From Aquiflexum gelatinilyticum (GTDB taxonomy: Bacteria; Bacteroidota; Bacteroidia; Cytophagales; Cyclobacteriaceae), in NCBI RefSeq assembly GCF_024741135.1, contig NZ_JANSUY010000019.1, positions 62,001 to 126,000 of the forward strand: a DNA stretch of 64,000 bases, read 5' to 3'. Below, one piece after another: positions 8,791-17,944 of this stretch; positions within the stretch are counted from its first letter, which is position 1, and every line of letters starts with the position of its first letter. A program made the translations under genes and the position numbers. The notes below the pieces were generated by a model that had not been told where the DNA came from, made no database searches, and saw only the letters and a program-made list of their open reading frames with translations.

Positions 8791-9378
8791 ATGAAAACAC
8801 TCACGCTCCTCACATCTATGCTTTTTGCTACCGTATTGATGGTAAAAAACGAAAAAATTGAAATCGGCTCTATGAAGTCCGTAGAACTCACTTATCCGGA
8901 ATTTGCTACTTATGATGTCAACCTGAGCAACTCCTCAGGAACGCCTATTGATGTTTCGGTCATTAACCCAATCACCAACAAGCAAGTAAAGGGGTTTGGC
9001 CTTGGCGGATACGGGAATGCAACCGTCTCTGTAGACGAAAACCACATTCTCAAGCTCAGGAATAATTCCTTGAAAAACATGAGTCTTTCCATTGATTTTG
9101 TAAAGAAGAAGCCTGATACCTATAATCCCGAAAATGCCCCTACAGTGAATTTTACACTACACAATTCTTCACTCAAATCAATCCCGTTGATCATTCCTGA
9201 TGTAATGAACCCAAACCTGTCCCCCATGTCCAACAGTGGCGTTTCCCTCAAAATGGGCCAGAAGATTTACTATAAAATGGGTTCAAAAAAAGTGGTGCTG
9301 CTCACCGTGGATGATTCTATCCGGCCGGGTGATAAAATTGATGTAGCCAAATTGATCCGAGACATCAAAAAAGATTGA
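8791..9378 (+). CDS. Secreted hypothetical protein
   Basis: A 195-residue protein. The N-terminal 17 residues (MKTLTLLTSMLFATVLM) form a short signal peptide with no clear cleavage motif. The rest is beta-rich with two similar parts: both contain an N-LSNSSG or LHNSSL phrase followed by a Gly/Lys-containing hairpin, suggesting two repeated beta domains. I do not recognise a family. It precedes a membrane-bound AraC regulator by 80 bp with no terminator seen between, so the two may be co-transcribed. An inverted-repeat cluster lies upstream. Confidence 0.75.
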   Translation: MKTLTLLTSMLFATVLMVKNEKIEIGSMKSVELTYPEFATYDVNLSNSSGTPIDVSVINPITNKQVKGFGLGGYGNATVSVDENHILKLRNNSLKNMSLSIDFVKKKPDTYNPENAPTVNFTLHNSSLKSIPLIIPDVMNPNLSPMSNSGVSLKMGQKIYYKMGSKKVVLLTVDDSIRPGDKIDVAKLIRDIKKD

Positions 9379-9460
9379 TAATTTAGAACCCAAAGGTTTG
9401 AAGTAAGCCAACCCCCTCAAATGTTGGCTTACCTCTTGCCGCACCTCTCATTCCGAATAC

Positions 9461-10603
9461 ATGTCAATTTATACCACACCCCTTCAGTTCGGCTATTTTT
9501 TCAGCCTTTTACTCTGGATTCTACTCCTCATCAGGGGCTACAAAAACCAACGGCTGTCAGACAAACTACTCGGTTGGATCATGTTTATCCTTGCTATGGA
9601 ATTGCAGGATTATACCTTTGGTTTTGCGGGGATAAATTTCCTTTGGAATGAGCTGAATGGTTTTCCAAGAAGCGTGAGCCTATTGTTTGGTCCCATCGTT
9701 TATTTCTATTTTTTAGCCCAGACCAACCGTTCTTTTGTTCTCAAAAAGACACATTTATGGCATTTTCTTCCCTATGCGGCATACTTTGTTTATAAGCTTT
9801 TCTTCTTTTTGCAAGGACCTGAAAGGGTAGAAACCCTGCACCAATCTACCCTGGACCTTGTGATGACTTATGTGCTGAGGATCTGTCTGATTGTTTCTTT
9901 TGTTTATTACTTGTCTAAATGTTCGTCCATTTACAGGAAATACCGAAAGTGGAGCCTCGATCAGTTTAGCAACCTCGAGCTCATTGACTTCAAATGGTTT
10001 CGAAATTTCATTTTCTCCATGATTGGTTGGCTGGTATTCAGGGAAGTTATGCTTGTGATAGATGTGATTTTCAAGTTGGATTTTTATCAGGATTGGTGGT
10101 GGAACCTCGCCTTGGCAGCTGTGGCCATATATATCGGTCTGAAAGGTTTTTCCCAGAAGCAGCCTGCAAGGATCAGTTTTGACCTTGATAAGGTTGATGA
10201 TTTTATAAAACATGAACCTTCTGTTTTGCCAGAGAAAACGGTCAGTACCAAAAGTGTGGACCCGGAAAAGGTTCAAATAGCCAAAAAGCTTAAAGAAATC
10301 ATGGAAAATGACAGTCTTTATCTTCAACCTGAATTGAACCTACAAGAACTTGCTCAATACCTACAGACCAATCCTGCCCTTCTTTCGGCAGCCATCAACC
10401 AGGTTTTTGGCAAAAACTTCAATGAATATATCAATGGCCTCAGGATTGACGAATTTGTCAGAAAGTACAATGCAGACAGCAACCACAGGTTTACACTGTT
10501 GTCGCATGCCATGGATTCCGGCTTTAATTCCAAAGCAACTTTTAACCGGGCCTTTAAAAAAATAAAAGGGAAATCTCCACAGGAATTTTTGAAATCACAT
10601 TAA
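9461..10603 (+). CDS. Membrane-anchored AraC-family regulator
   Basis: 380 residues. The first 225 contain six or seven hydrophobic helices (for example FGYFFSLLLWILLLI and FIFSMIGWLVF) and the last 100 form an AraC-type double helix-turn-helix, ending FNRAFKKIKGKSPQEFLKSH. This architecture is common in Bacteroidota and suggests sensing in or at the inner membrane with DNA binding on the cytoplasmic side. A linker (about 230-280) joins the two parts. The regulated gene is not certain; the secreted protein just upstream is the obvious candidate. Confidence 0.9.
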   Translation: MSIYTTPLQFGYFFSLLLWILLLIRGYKNQRLSDKLLGWIMFILAMELQDYTFGFAGINFLWNELNGFPRSVSLLFGPIVYFYFLAQTNRSFVLKKTHLWHFLPYAAYFVYKLFFFLQGPERVETLHQSTLDLVMTYVLRICLIVSFVYYLSKCSSIYRKYRKWSLDQFSNLELIDFKWFRNFIFSMIGWLVFREVMLVIDVIFKLDFYQDWWWNLALAAVAIYIGLKGFSQKQPARISFDLDKVDDFIKHEPSVLPEKTVSTKSVDPEKVQIAKKLKEIMENDSLYLQPELNLQELAQYLQTNPALLSAAINQVFGKNFNEYINGLRIDEFVRKYNADSNHRFTLLSHAMDSGFNSKATFNRAFKKIKGKSPQEFLKSH

Positions 10604-10965
10604 AAAAGTGGAAACGAATCTCAAAAAAACATCAATTTTTTCAGTGGTAGGTGAATTATGAATAAAAACAAACGGAAGCTTTTCACAAGTCAATTGCCAC
10701 CTGCTTTAGCTTTTGGTTGTAAAAATGAGAAAAGGAATCTTGGCTTTAGCCAAAGGGTTGAATAATGTTTTTGAAGACACAACCATCAGTGGCAACTATT
10801 GGTGTCCATTGGACCCCATTGCCAAACTTCTGCGATCATTGCGGTAAAAAATAAACTGTTAAAGTGTTTCTACTAAAATGGGAGATTGTATTGTGTAAAT
10901 AAAGAAAGGTTATCCTTTATTTTGATTTGTTTTCCTATATTTAGGTAACACTATATCTTCCCGAG
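10604..10965. other. Gene-free spacer
   Basis: A 360-bp spacer with no convincing ORF. A possible promoter for the PAS gene lies near 10917-10945, where a TATATTTA box approximates the Bacteroidota -7 element. No stable terminator hairpin was seen behind the AraC gene. Confidence 0.4.
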
Positions 10966-11361
10966 ATGGCCTCCTACGAAATAGAGATTATCCTCAACCG
11001 TCAGCTTGCCGATTGCCTGTCGATTCCGGTATTCATTACGGACACGGTAGGTAACCTGATATTTTACAACGAGCCGGCGGATAAAATCCTCGGCACTTCC
11101 TTTGAAGATACCGGGGAAATGAAGGTAGAGGAGTGGTCGACAATATTCAAACCTTTGGATGAAGAAGGGGCCCCACTGCCTCCTGAGGGCTTGCCCTTGG
11201 TCAATACCTTAAGCGATCAGCTACCCCACCACAAGGTTTTTTGGATTGAAAGTTTGAAAGGAGCCAATGAGAAGATTTCGGTAACCTCCTATCCCATCAT
11301 AGGCCGCACCGGTAAATTCTTGGGAGCAGTAGCCATTTTTTGGAATTCCCAGGACACATGA
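10966..11361 (+). CDS. Single PAS-domain protein
   Basis: A 131-residue cytoplasmic protein that is essentially one PAS sensor domain. The core is clear: IPVFITDTVGNLIFYNEPADKILG at the start and the last strands SVTSYPIIGRTGKFLGAVAIFW at the end. There is no output domain, so it must act through a partner. Its stop codon overlaps the start codon of the metallo-beta-lactamase gene (ATGA), indicating translational coupling and probably a joint function. The cofactor (flavin, haem or small molecule) cannot be told from sequence. Confidence 0.85.
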   Translation: MASYEIEIILNRQLADCLSIPVFITDTVGNLIFYNEPADKILGTSFEDTGEMKVEEWSTIFKPLDEEGAPLPPEGLPLVNTLSDQLPHHKVFWIESLKGANEKISVTSYPIIGRTGKFLGAVAIFWNSQDT

Positions 11362-12188
11362 AAATATCTATCAAAGGAGTCAGAGGATCCATTCCCACCT
11401 CAAGTCCCGAAACATCTTTTTTTGGCGGCCATACCTCCTGCGTGACTGTGAAGGAAGGTGATTGCCAACTTATCCTTGATGGCGGTTCGGGGATCCAAAA
11501 GGTATCCTCTCCCGAAGGAATTGACAGGGTGGACATTTTATTGACACACCTGCATATGGACCATATTCAGGGATTGGGGTTTTTCAATCCACTTTTTGAT
11601 CCGTCTAAAGAAGTACATATCTGGGCTCCTGCAAGTGCAACCCAGAGTTTGCGGACAAGGCTGAACAGGTACTTATCACCGCCCTTATTTCCCGTCCATA
11701 TCCGTGATCTACCATGTAAACTGACCCTGCATGACATTTCCAACAGCAGTTTTGAGATCGGGCCATTTTCCATTGTGTCTAGATTTGTGATCCATCCGGG
11801 ACCGACGGTAGGATTCCGAGTCACTTGTGGAGATGCTGTGATGGCTTATATTCCTGACCACGAACCTGCCTTGGGCCCAAGAGGGTTGCTGAATGAAACA
11901 AAATGGATTTCAGGTTATGACCTTGCTGAAAATGCCGATCTTCTCCTGCATGATGCGCAGTTTACCCGCGAAGAATACATGGGGAGAATAGGTTGGGGAC
12001 ATTCCTGCATGGAAGACAGCATTCAATTTGCCGGGTATTCAGGTGTAAAAAGGCTTTTGATGACCCATCATGATCCTTCCCACAGTGACAGTAAACTGAA
12101 AGATGTCTTGGCTACGCTGAAGTCCAATCGTACAGGACAACTTGACTTTGATCTTGCTAGGGAAGGGATGGAGATTGATTTGGGGTAG
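11358..12188 (+). CDS. Metallo-beta-lactamase-fold hydrolase
   Basis: 276 residues from the ATG at 11358. This start overlaps the PAS gene stop and is preferred over an in-frame ATG at 11340. The metal-binding motif THLHMDH is present, with an upstream ILDGGSGI glycine loop and downstream metal-ligand candidates (VIHPGPT, IPDHEP, LLHDAQF, MTHHDPSHSD). The order fits the RNase Z/PhnP-like subgroup rather than true beta-lactamases, so a phosphodiester or cyclic-nucleotide substrate is more likely. No signal peptide, so it is cytoplasmic. Coupling to a PAS protein suggests that its activity is gated by a signal. Confidence 0.85.
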   Translation: MKISIKGVRGSIPTSSPETSFFGGHTSCVTVKEGDCQLILDGGSGIQKVSSPEGIDRVDILLTHLHMDHIQGLGFFNPLFDPSKEVHIWAPASATQSLRTRLNRYLSPPLFPVHIRDLPCKLTLHDISNSSFEIGPFSIVSRFVIHPGPTVGFRVTCGDAVMAYIPDHEPALGPRGLLNETKWISGYDLAENADLLLHDAQFTREEYMGRIGWGHSCMEDSIQFAGYSGVKRLLMTHHDPSHSDSKLKDVLATLKSNRTGQLDFDLAREGMEIDLG

Positions 12189-12508
12189 GGAAATAAGGAA
12201 ATAATTCTATCTTGGATTTTTCATCATCAGGTTAGCACTATCCAATTTGTATTTTGATCAGAACAATTATTGCAGCCATTGAAACCAATTTCAAAAATCA
12301 TTTGGGTATTCTTGCCTAATTATCCCGTAATCCAAAGGATAAAACTTATCTACACCAAAAAAATGGAATCCAATTTTTTAAGTAACACCATGAAGTCCAT
12401 TTATTATTCAAGCTCAAACCAATTACTTGATTTCAAGAACAATATGTTTGATTTCCGTAAGTTATTGACCCTCAAAAAAACTTATCTTTAGACTTAATTT
12501 TCAATTCT
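12189..12508. other. Gene-free AT-rich spacer
   Basis: A 320-bp spacer. It is open in one frame (12270-12491), but the predicted peptide has no signal, no ribosome-binding site and low-complexity composition, so I do not call it. It probably holds the promoter of the molybdenum hydroxylase pair. Confidence 0.4.
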
Positions 12509-12967
12509 ATGGCAACGATAAACCTAAATGTCAACGGTAAAAAACAGACTGTAGACGTTGATCCAAATACGCCTGTCCTTTGGGTGCTGAGGGAACACCT
12601 GAATCTTACAGGAACAAAATATGGTTGTGGCATCGCGCAATGCGGAGCCTGCACCATTCACTTGGGAGGCATAGCCGTCCGTTCCTGTCAATTGCCTGTT
12701 TCCAGTGTAGAAAATCAGGAAATCACGACCATCGAGGGCCTTTCCGAAAACGGCGAACACCCTGTGCAGCAAGCTTGGCTGGAGCATGATGTGCCTCAGT
12801 GCGGTTATTGCCAGGCCGGTCAAATCATGACTGCTGTGGCTTTGTTGAAAAACAACCCTACTCCGAGTGATGCAGAAATTGAAACCGGAATGAACGGTAA
12901 CATCTGCCGCTGCGGAACTTACCTCAGAATCAAAGCAGCCGTGAAAACCGCCTCCAAATCACTCTAA
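12509..12967 (+). CDS. 2Fe-2S subunit of molybdenum hydroxylase (IorA-like)
   Basis: A 152-residue small subunit of the xanthine-dehydrogenase/aldehyde-oxidase class. It carries two [2Fe-2S] sites: the plant-ferredoxin type with C40, C45, C48 and C60, and the alpha-helical type with C98, C101, C133 and C135. The family moves electrons from the molybdopterin subunit to an external acceptor. The next gene, 11 bp downstream, is the large catalytic subunit, and no FAD subunit is present, which is the two-subunit isoquinoline-1-oxidoreductase layout. The protein has no signal, so export would be by hitchhiking on the Tat signal of the partner. Confidence 0.92.
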   Translation: MATINLNVNGKKQTVDVDPNTPVLWVLREHLNLTGTKYGCGIAQCGACTIHLGGIAVRSCQLPVSSVENQEITTIEGLSENGEHPVQQAWLEHDVPQCGYCQAGQIMTAVALLKNNPTPSDAEIETGMNGNICRCGTYLRIKAAVKTASKSL

Positions 12968-12978
12968 ATCCTAGGAAC

Positions 12979-15243
12979 ATGACATTTGTTAACAAGCATA
13001 TCAATAGAAGGTCCTTCCTCAAAGTATCTGCGCTGGCAGGCGGGGGAATGGTGCTCAGCTTTAGCTGGTTGGCGGGTTGTAAACCTACCACCAAAGAAGA
13101 ACTTTTGGCTATGCCAAAGGAGTGGTTTGAACTGAACAGTTACATCAAAATCGGCGAAAACGGAACTGTGACGCTTTATTCTGCCAACCCGGAATTTGGC
13201 TCAAACGTCATTACCTCCATGCCAATGATCTTGGCTGAGGAGCTGGATGTGGACTGGAAAAAGGTAATGGTGGAGCAGGCAGATTTTTTCCCCGAGAGAT
13301 TTGAAAGACAGTTTACCGGAGGTAGTCAGGGAATCCGTCAGGGTTGGACACCTTTGCGTACTGCAGGTGCCACTGCCCGTCAATTACTTGTCCTGGCCGC
13401 TGCACAGACTTGGCAGGTTCCCGCCGAAGAAATCACCACCGAAGCAGGCACAATCATCCATAAAGCAAGCAATAAAAAAGCAGGCTATGGAGAAATGGCT
13501 TCTTTGGCATCCACACTAGAGGTGCCTGAGGAAATCAAATTGAAGGAAATCAAGGACTTCAAGATTATCGGCAACAGCAAAAAGAATGTAGAAGGTCAGA
13601 AAATCGTGACCGGAAAACCTCTTTTTGCTATCGACCACAAGGTAGAAGGGATGCTTTATGCTGCGATCGTCCATCCTCCTGGATTTGGGATGAAACTGAA
13701 AGCATTTGATGGGGCTTCTGTACAGTCCATGCCCGGAATCAAAGATGTGTTTTCGATCAAGGTATTTAACGATGATTACGAAAGGAATGTCTTTGATACT
13801 GCAACTTTTGACGAAATGGTAGCCATCGTTGGTAATTCTACTTGGGAAGTATTGAATGCCAAAAAGGCTTTGAAAGTTGATTGGGAAAAAGCTCCTGAAT
13901 CAAGTTTTACTGCTACAGGTTTTGGTGGAAATAAATCCAAAATAGTCGTCCCTTCAGGTATGGAAAATTCCGTAGATCACAAAGCCAAAATGGCTGAGTA
14001 TTCCCAAAAGCCAGGGAATATTCTCAGAAAGGACGGCGACCCTGAAGCGGCATTCAAAAAAGCAGCAAAAATCATCGAACGCACCTATTCTGCTCCTTTC
14101 TTGGCCCACAATACGATGGAGCCTCTGAATTGCTTTGCCCATGTAACTGCCGACCAAGCCATAATCTATGGACCGACCCAAGCTCCTGAATTCATTGTCG
14201 GTACACTTTCCAACAGGCTTGGGTTGCCCAAAGAAAAGATCAAGGTTAACCTTGCACGTATGGGAGGCGGATTTGGAAGAAGAGCGTACAGCCACCAAAT
14301 GGTGGAGGCAGCTTTGATTTCCCAAAAAGCAAATGCCCCTATAAAAATGATTTATACCCGCGAGGATGACATGACTTCGGGTGTATACAGGCCAACCTAT
14401 ACTGCAACCTACCGCGCTGCTTTGGATGAAAACAATAACATGACCGCATTTCATGTGAAAGCGGGCGGAATTCCGGAGACACCTATTGCGCCTAACAGAT
14501 TTCCAGCAGGAGCGATTGACAACTACCTTGCGGAAGGTTGGGAAATCAATTCCAATATCACCATCGGGGCTTTCCGGGCACCGAGATCCAACTTTATCGC
14601 CAGTGCGGAGCAATCCTTCCTCGATGAATTGGCCGAAGAAATGGGCAAAGACCCGATTGCTTTCAGGCTAGAACTTCTTGATCGGGCCAAAACCAATCCG
14701 GTTGGAGAAAAGAACGATTACGACCCTGCCCGCTATGCAGGTGTGTTGGAGCTCGTAAGGGAAAAATCAAAATGGGATTCTCCTGAGCCTAATTTGCATC
14801 GTGGTGTTTCGGCGTATTTCTGTCACAATTCCTATGTTGCTGAGGTATTGGATATTGAGATCCAAAACAACAAACCTGTAGTCAAGAATGTCATCGCGGC
14901 AGTGGATTGCGGCATTGTGGTCAATCCGGATGCAGCCGCCAATATGGGAGAAGGTGCCATCGTGGATGGTATCGGGAATGCATTCTTTGGCGAGCTGCCA
15001 TTCAAGGATGGGATTCCTGAAAAGACCAACTTCGACAAGTACAGGATGATCCGACAGGTTGAAGCACCAAAATCCATAGAAGTACACTTTGTCAAAAACG
15101 ACATAGATCCTACCGGACTTGGCGAACCGCTTTTCCCTCCGGTTTTTGCGGCCTTGGCTAATTCCCTGTACAAAGCCACCGGAAGAAGGTACTATGACCA
15201 GCCCTTTGCCCCCCAACTCGAAATGCAGAACCTGACAATGTGA
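12979..15243 (+). CDS. Molybdopterin-binding subunit of xanthine dehydrogenase family (IorB-like)
   Basis: 754 residues, the catalytic subunit of a periplasmic molybdenum hydroxylase. The N-terminus has a Tat signal (NRRSFLKVSALAGGG) followed by a hydrophobic stretch. Family motifs are present: glycine-rich GGGFGRR (about 430), APFLAHNTMEPLNC, RAPRSNFIASAEQSFLDELA and the C-terminal VDCGIVVNPDAAANMGEGAIVDG with GLGEPLFPPVF, which places the active-site Glu. The order and length match the IorB/aldehyde dehydrogenase type. The substrate could be an N-heterocycle or aldehyde and cannot be fixed here. It forms an operon with the 2Fe-2S subunit and ends in a terminator. Confidence 0.92.
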   Translation: MTFVNKHINRRSFLKVSALAGGGMVLSFSWLAGCKPTTKEELLAMPKEWFELNSYIKIGENGTVTLYSANPEFGSNVITSMPMILAEELDVDWKKVMVEQADFFPERFERQFTGGSQGIRQGWTPLRTAGATARQLLVLAAAQTWQVPAEEITTEAGTIIHKASNKKAGYGEMASLASTLEVPEEIKLKEIKDFKIIGNSKKNVEGQKIVTGKPLFAIDHKVEGMLYAAIVHPPGFGMKLKAFDGASVQSMPGIKDVFSIKVFNDDYERNVFDTATFDEMVAIVGNSTWEVLNAKKALKVDWEKAPESSFTATGFGGNKSKIVVPSGMENSVDHKAKMAEYSQKPGNILRKDGDPEAAFKKAAKIIERTYSAPFLAHNTMEPLNCFAHVTADQAIIYGPTQAPEFIVGTLSNRLGLPKEKIKVNLARMGGGFGRRAYSHQMVEAALISQKANAPIKMIYTREDDMTSGVYRPTYTATYRAALDENNNMTAFHVKAGGIPETPIAPNRFPAGAIDNYLAEGWEINSNITIGAFRAPRSNFIASAEQSFLDELAEEMGKDPIAFRLELLDRAKTNPVGEKNDYDPARYAGVLELVREKSKWDSPEPNLHRGVSAYFCHNSYVAEVLDIEIQNNKPVVKNVIAAVDCGIVVNPDAAANMGEGAIVDGIGNAFFGELPFKDGIPEKTNFDKYRMIRQVEAPKSIEVHFVKNDIDPTGLGEPLFPPVFAALANSLYKATGRRYYDQPFAPQLEMQNLTM

Positions 15244-15271
15244 TTTCTAAGTCAAGAAAAGGAAAAAAGTG

Positions 15272-15308
15272 AAAAACCGTACCCTGAGGAATTGGGTGCG
15301 GTTTTTTT
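15272..15308 (+). terminator. Intrinsic terminator
   Basis: The stem AAACCGTACCC/GGGTGCGGTTT with loop TGAGGAATT and seven Ts follows the molybdenum hydroxylase operon. A near-identical sequence recurs at 16960-16997. Confidence 0.9.
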
Positions 15309-15479
15309 ATGGTTTATTGTTTGATTATTTTTCAATTATTCTGGGGCAAAAAAAGTCATGAGTTTTTTTAAGAGTAAAAAAACACCCAGATTCTAGTTCA
15401 AAACCACCAAATACTATTTCATTATTTTATTTTTTGAAACCTTGCACCAATTTGGTTTGAACATTAAACATTTCTAACC

Positions 15480-16913
15480 ATGAAAAAAAAATCATTCAAT
15501 TTCCGCAATTTTATTTTTTTATTGTTGGCATTCTTTTCTTCATGTTATGATGATGGAGGAACCGGCCCCGAGGAAAAGTTGAAATTAAATTTATTTACAG
15601 TACCTGATGGAGTTTATTCGGTAAATCACCAATTGAAAGCAACAATTCAAGCTGAGGAGGATTTACATTTGGCCTTTTTTGGTTCGGGAGGCAAAATCAA
15701 TTCATTCTTTGTTACTGATGAATTGGCAAAAACACAAAGTGTGGTACTATTGGACGACTTTGGCGCACCTGCTTTCATGTATGGGATAAATTCCCAAACA
15801 GGGGAAAAAGAGGAAGGCCTAATTGAGTTTGAACCAATATCACCCGGGAGTTTTTTTATCAGGATTTACCATTATGATTGGATCCAGCGTATTGGCACAC
15901 TGATCGTTGAGGGAAAAGTAGTAAAATCGGGAGGCAATTGGAATACTGAAACTACTTTTGTCACTGCCAATAAAAACCTAGATGGGGTTAAAGCGCGAAC
16001 CGGTGTAAAAGGAGGTTCCTTTTATGCACCAATTCCGAGATTGGATTTGCTTAATCTTCGTCAGAACACCATACTTCAAACAGAGGATTTTGTAGCAGAA
16101 TTTGGAGATTTCATAGAAAACTTCCGAAAGAATGATGTCCCTACTTTTCTTAGAGAAAAAGTGCAACCCATTGGAGATATTGCCCTTGTAATTGGAGGTG
16201 TTGGCGTCCTTTTAGGATCCCCCGCCTATGTACCAATCTTGGTTGGAGGGGTTGCCCTATCAGCAGCAACTAGAGCCAATGCATTTTTTGTAAGTGGCGG
16301 TCTGGACCGGTTGTTAGATAATCTTCAAAATTTGCAAAATAATATTTCAGAAGGTGTAAATGAACTCGTTGGTGGAACAGTTGAAGTAGTCAATGATTAT
16401 CAAGTCCTAGCTAGAAATTATTGGAATAATTTGAATTTAGATCCTGGTTTAGATATTTCGCTTGAGGAAATACTTTCAGATCTGGAGGCGAAAAGGATAT
16501 TTAATGAAAATACAGATCTCGACGATCTTCCGGATAGCCGTGGTGTAATTCATATTGCAATGTCTTGGAGCACCGGGGGAAATGATATTGATCTTTGGGT
16601 AACTGATCCCTCTGGGGAGAAAATTTATTTTGAAAACCCTAAATCAGCTTCAGACGGTTATCTTGACCTAGATGACATTGATGGCTTTGGTCCTGAGAAT
16701 ATTTATTGGATGAATGGAGCACCCGATGGGAAATATTCAGTTGCAGTTCATAATTATAGTTGCAGTGAAAACGGTTGTATCCCAACAACTTGTTATGTCA
16801 AAATCTCAAACGGGTTGGGAACAGTCCGGTCATTTGAAGGAAATCTTGTCAATAAAGATGCTGTCTGGAATGTGGTTACATTTACAAAAAGTGGTAATAA
16901 CCTTATTTTTTAA
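15480..16913 (+). CDS. Lipoprotein with internal hydrophobic helices and C-terminal DUF2135/YfaP-like domain
   Basis: 477 residues. The signal peptide ends in a lipobox (FFSSC, Cys about 22), so it is a lipoprotein. Residues about 25-215 are beta-rich and of unknown family. Residues about 232-266 form an unusual glycine-rich hydrophobic hairpin (ALVIGGVGVLLGS then PILVGGVALSAAT). The C-terminal 110 residues carry SWSTGGNDIDLWVTDPSGE followed by a YSVAVHNYS strand, the pattern of the DUF2135/YfaP family. The gene has a strong terminator of its own and no operon partner. The role is unknown; the hydrophobic hairpin suggests membrane insertion. Confidence 0.75.
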   Translation: MKKKSFNFRNFIFLLLAFFSSCYDDGGTGPEEKLKLNLFTVPDGVYSVNHQLKATIQAEEDLHLAFFGSGGKINSFFVTDELAKTQSVVLLDDFGAPAFMYGINSQTGEKEEGLIEFEPISPGSFFIRIYHYDWIQRIGTLIVEGKVVKSGGNWNTETTFVTANKNLDGVKARTGVKGGSFYAPIPRLDLLNLRQNTILQTEDFVAEFGDFIENFRKNDVPTFLREKVQPIGDIALVIGGVGVLLGSPAYVPILVGGVALSAATRANAFFVSGGLDRLLDNLQNLQNNISEGVNELVGGTVEVVNDYQVLARNYWNNLNLDPGLDISLEEILSDLEAKRIFNENTDLDDLPDSRGVIHIAMSWSTGGNDIDLWVTDPSGEKIYFENPKSASDGYLDLDDIDGFGPENIYWMNGAPDGKYSVAVHNYSCSENGCIPTTCYVKISNGLGTVRSFEGNLVNKDAVWNVVTFTKSGNNLIF

Positions 16914-16959
16914 TTTCAAATAATTTGATTTGGAAGAGACAAGAATGGCGAGAAATCAA

Positions 16960-16997
16960 AAAAAACCGCACCCCGAGGAATTGGGTGCGGTTTTTTT
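16960..16997 (+). terminator. Intrinsic terminator (copy of 15272-15308)
   Basis: The stem AAACCGCACCC/GGGTGCGGTTT with loop CGAGGAATT and seven Ts. Both stem and loop are almost identical to the terminator one gene upstream. Confidence 0.9.
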
Positions 16998-17142
16998 GAT
17001 TTTGATAAACAAACTTGAATTCAAGCGACAGTTACAGATAATACTTTGCTATGGTGTTTTTTTGAAAAGGCTTTAATTGAGCTCCCATTTCCAACAAATT
17101 CTTTTTTACCCTTTTGAATCTTGCTCACTTGAGAAAACCTAG

Positions 17143-17487
17143 TCAAACAACCATTGAAAATAATTTTACTGTTAAACCAATATATAGACCGGTTATAATA
17201 AAGTAAGAAAACCTCACCCAAATCGACCTTCCTTTAAATCGACTTATTATTTTAAGATGATTTCTATCATTTCCAAAATATGTCAAATGCATCGGTAACC
17301 AAATCAGAGCAAAAAGGACAATCCAATAATTATTATGGATAATAAAATCTTCTCTGATCCATTTGGTAAATGTAAGGACATTGGTAAAAGTTATTAGAGA
17401 GAATATGAAAGCAGCCCTAAAGTTCATATTCTTTAGACCAAATGAAAACTTATTTACCACTTCATAAAGAACACAATAAACAAACAT
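17143..17487 (-). CDS. Small hypothetical membrane protein
   Basis: About 114 residues from the first ATG (17487); a longer TTG start at 17520 would overlap the remnant of the GNAT toxin gene. Three or four hydrophobic segments are visible (AAFIFSLITFTNVLTF, YWIVLFALIWLPMHLTYF, FSYFIITGLYIGLTV). The region between the second and third has the NDRNH phrase. I do not recognise a family. Base composition is more AT-rich than the flanks. It may be a complete small integral membrane protein or a remnant of a larger one. Confidence 0.5.
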   Translation of the reverse strand: MFVYCVLYEVVNKFSFGLKNMNFRAAFIFSLITFTNVLTFTKWIREDFIIHNNYWIVLFALIWLPMHLTYFGNDRNHLKIISRFKGRSIWVRFSYFIITGLYIGLTVKLFSMVV

Positions 17488-17512
17488 ACCATCCAATTTA
17501 ATAGATAACTCT

Positions 17513-17941
17513 TTAAGCAAAAAGCTGGGTCAAAGTCTTCATTGAAATAAACATTTTTCCGCTGTCGGGTAATTTTATAAAATCAAATTTCTCATAAAAC
17601 TTCTCCTCTTCAAAGCGTCTATCAGTAAAATCTTTCCGATTCCTTTGCCCTGATATTTTGTGTCAAATAGCCAATCTACCAAGTAAAGTAGTGGGAATGG
17701 AAATATAGGATCTAGGAAGCTTTTTTTGAATATGTTCAGGAAAACTGCTTAATGGAATGCTGTTATTGGAAAGGGTGTAATAGCCTTGGATTTGGTTTGA
17801 GGTACTTTCTGCCAACACAAAACAAGCTGAAAGCTTTCTTTTGATGTCTTGTCCCGCCTGATTTTTTAAATAGTTGTTCAAAAGATCTTTCCCACAGTCA
17901 AAAACATCTCTGTTGTGCTTTTTGTCTAAAAGTTCAATCAT
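17513..17941 (-). pseudogene. GNAT toxin of DUF1778/GNAT toxin-antitoxin system, decayed
   Basis: The first 92 residues (from ATG 17941) are a clear GNAT-type tRNA-acetylating toxin start (NNYLKNQAGQDIKRKLSACF, GYYTLSNNSI, SIPTTLLGRLAI) but end at a TGA. Shifting one base continues exactly as the family does with DTKYQGKGIGKILLIDAL, the acetyl-CoA loop. A second break follows, after which EEEKFYEKFDFIKLPDSG and KMFISMKTLTQLFA complete the C-terminus to the stop at 17513. About twenty expected codons between the two pieces are missing. So the toxin has a frameshift plus an internal deletion and should be inactive. The intact antitoxin gene lies four bases upstream. Confidence 0.88.
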
Positions 17942-17944
17942 TAC

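Noticed and set aside
12270-12491. Open frame of 73 codons
   Set aside because: AT-rich spacer, no ribosome-binding site, no recognisable protein character.
17021-17221. 66-codon ORF on the minus strand
   Set aside because: Overlaps the better membrane-protein frame at 17143-17487 and shows no signal of its own.
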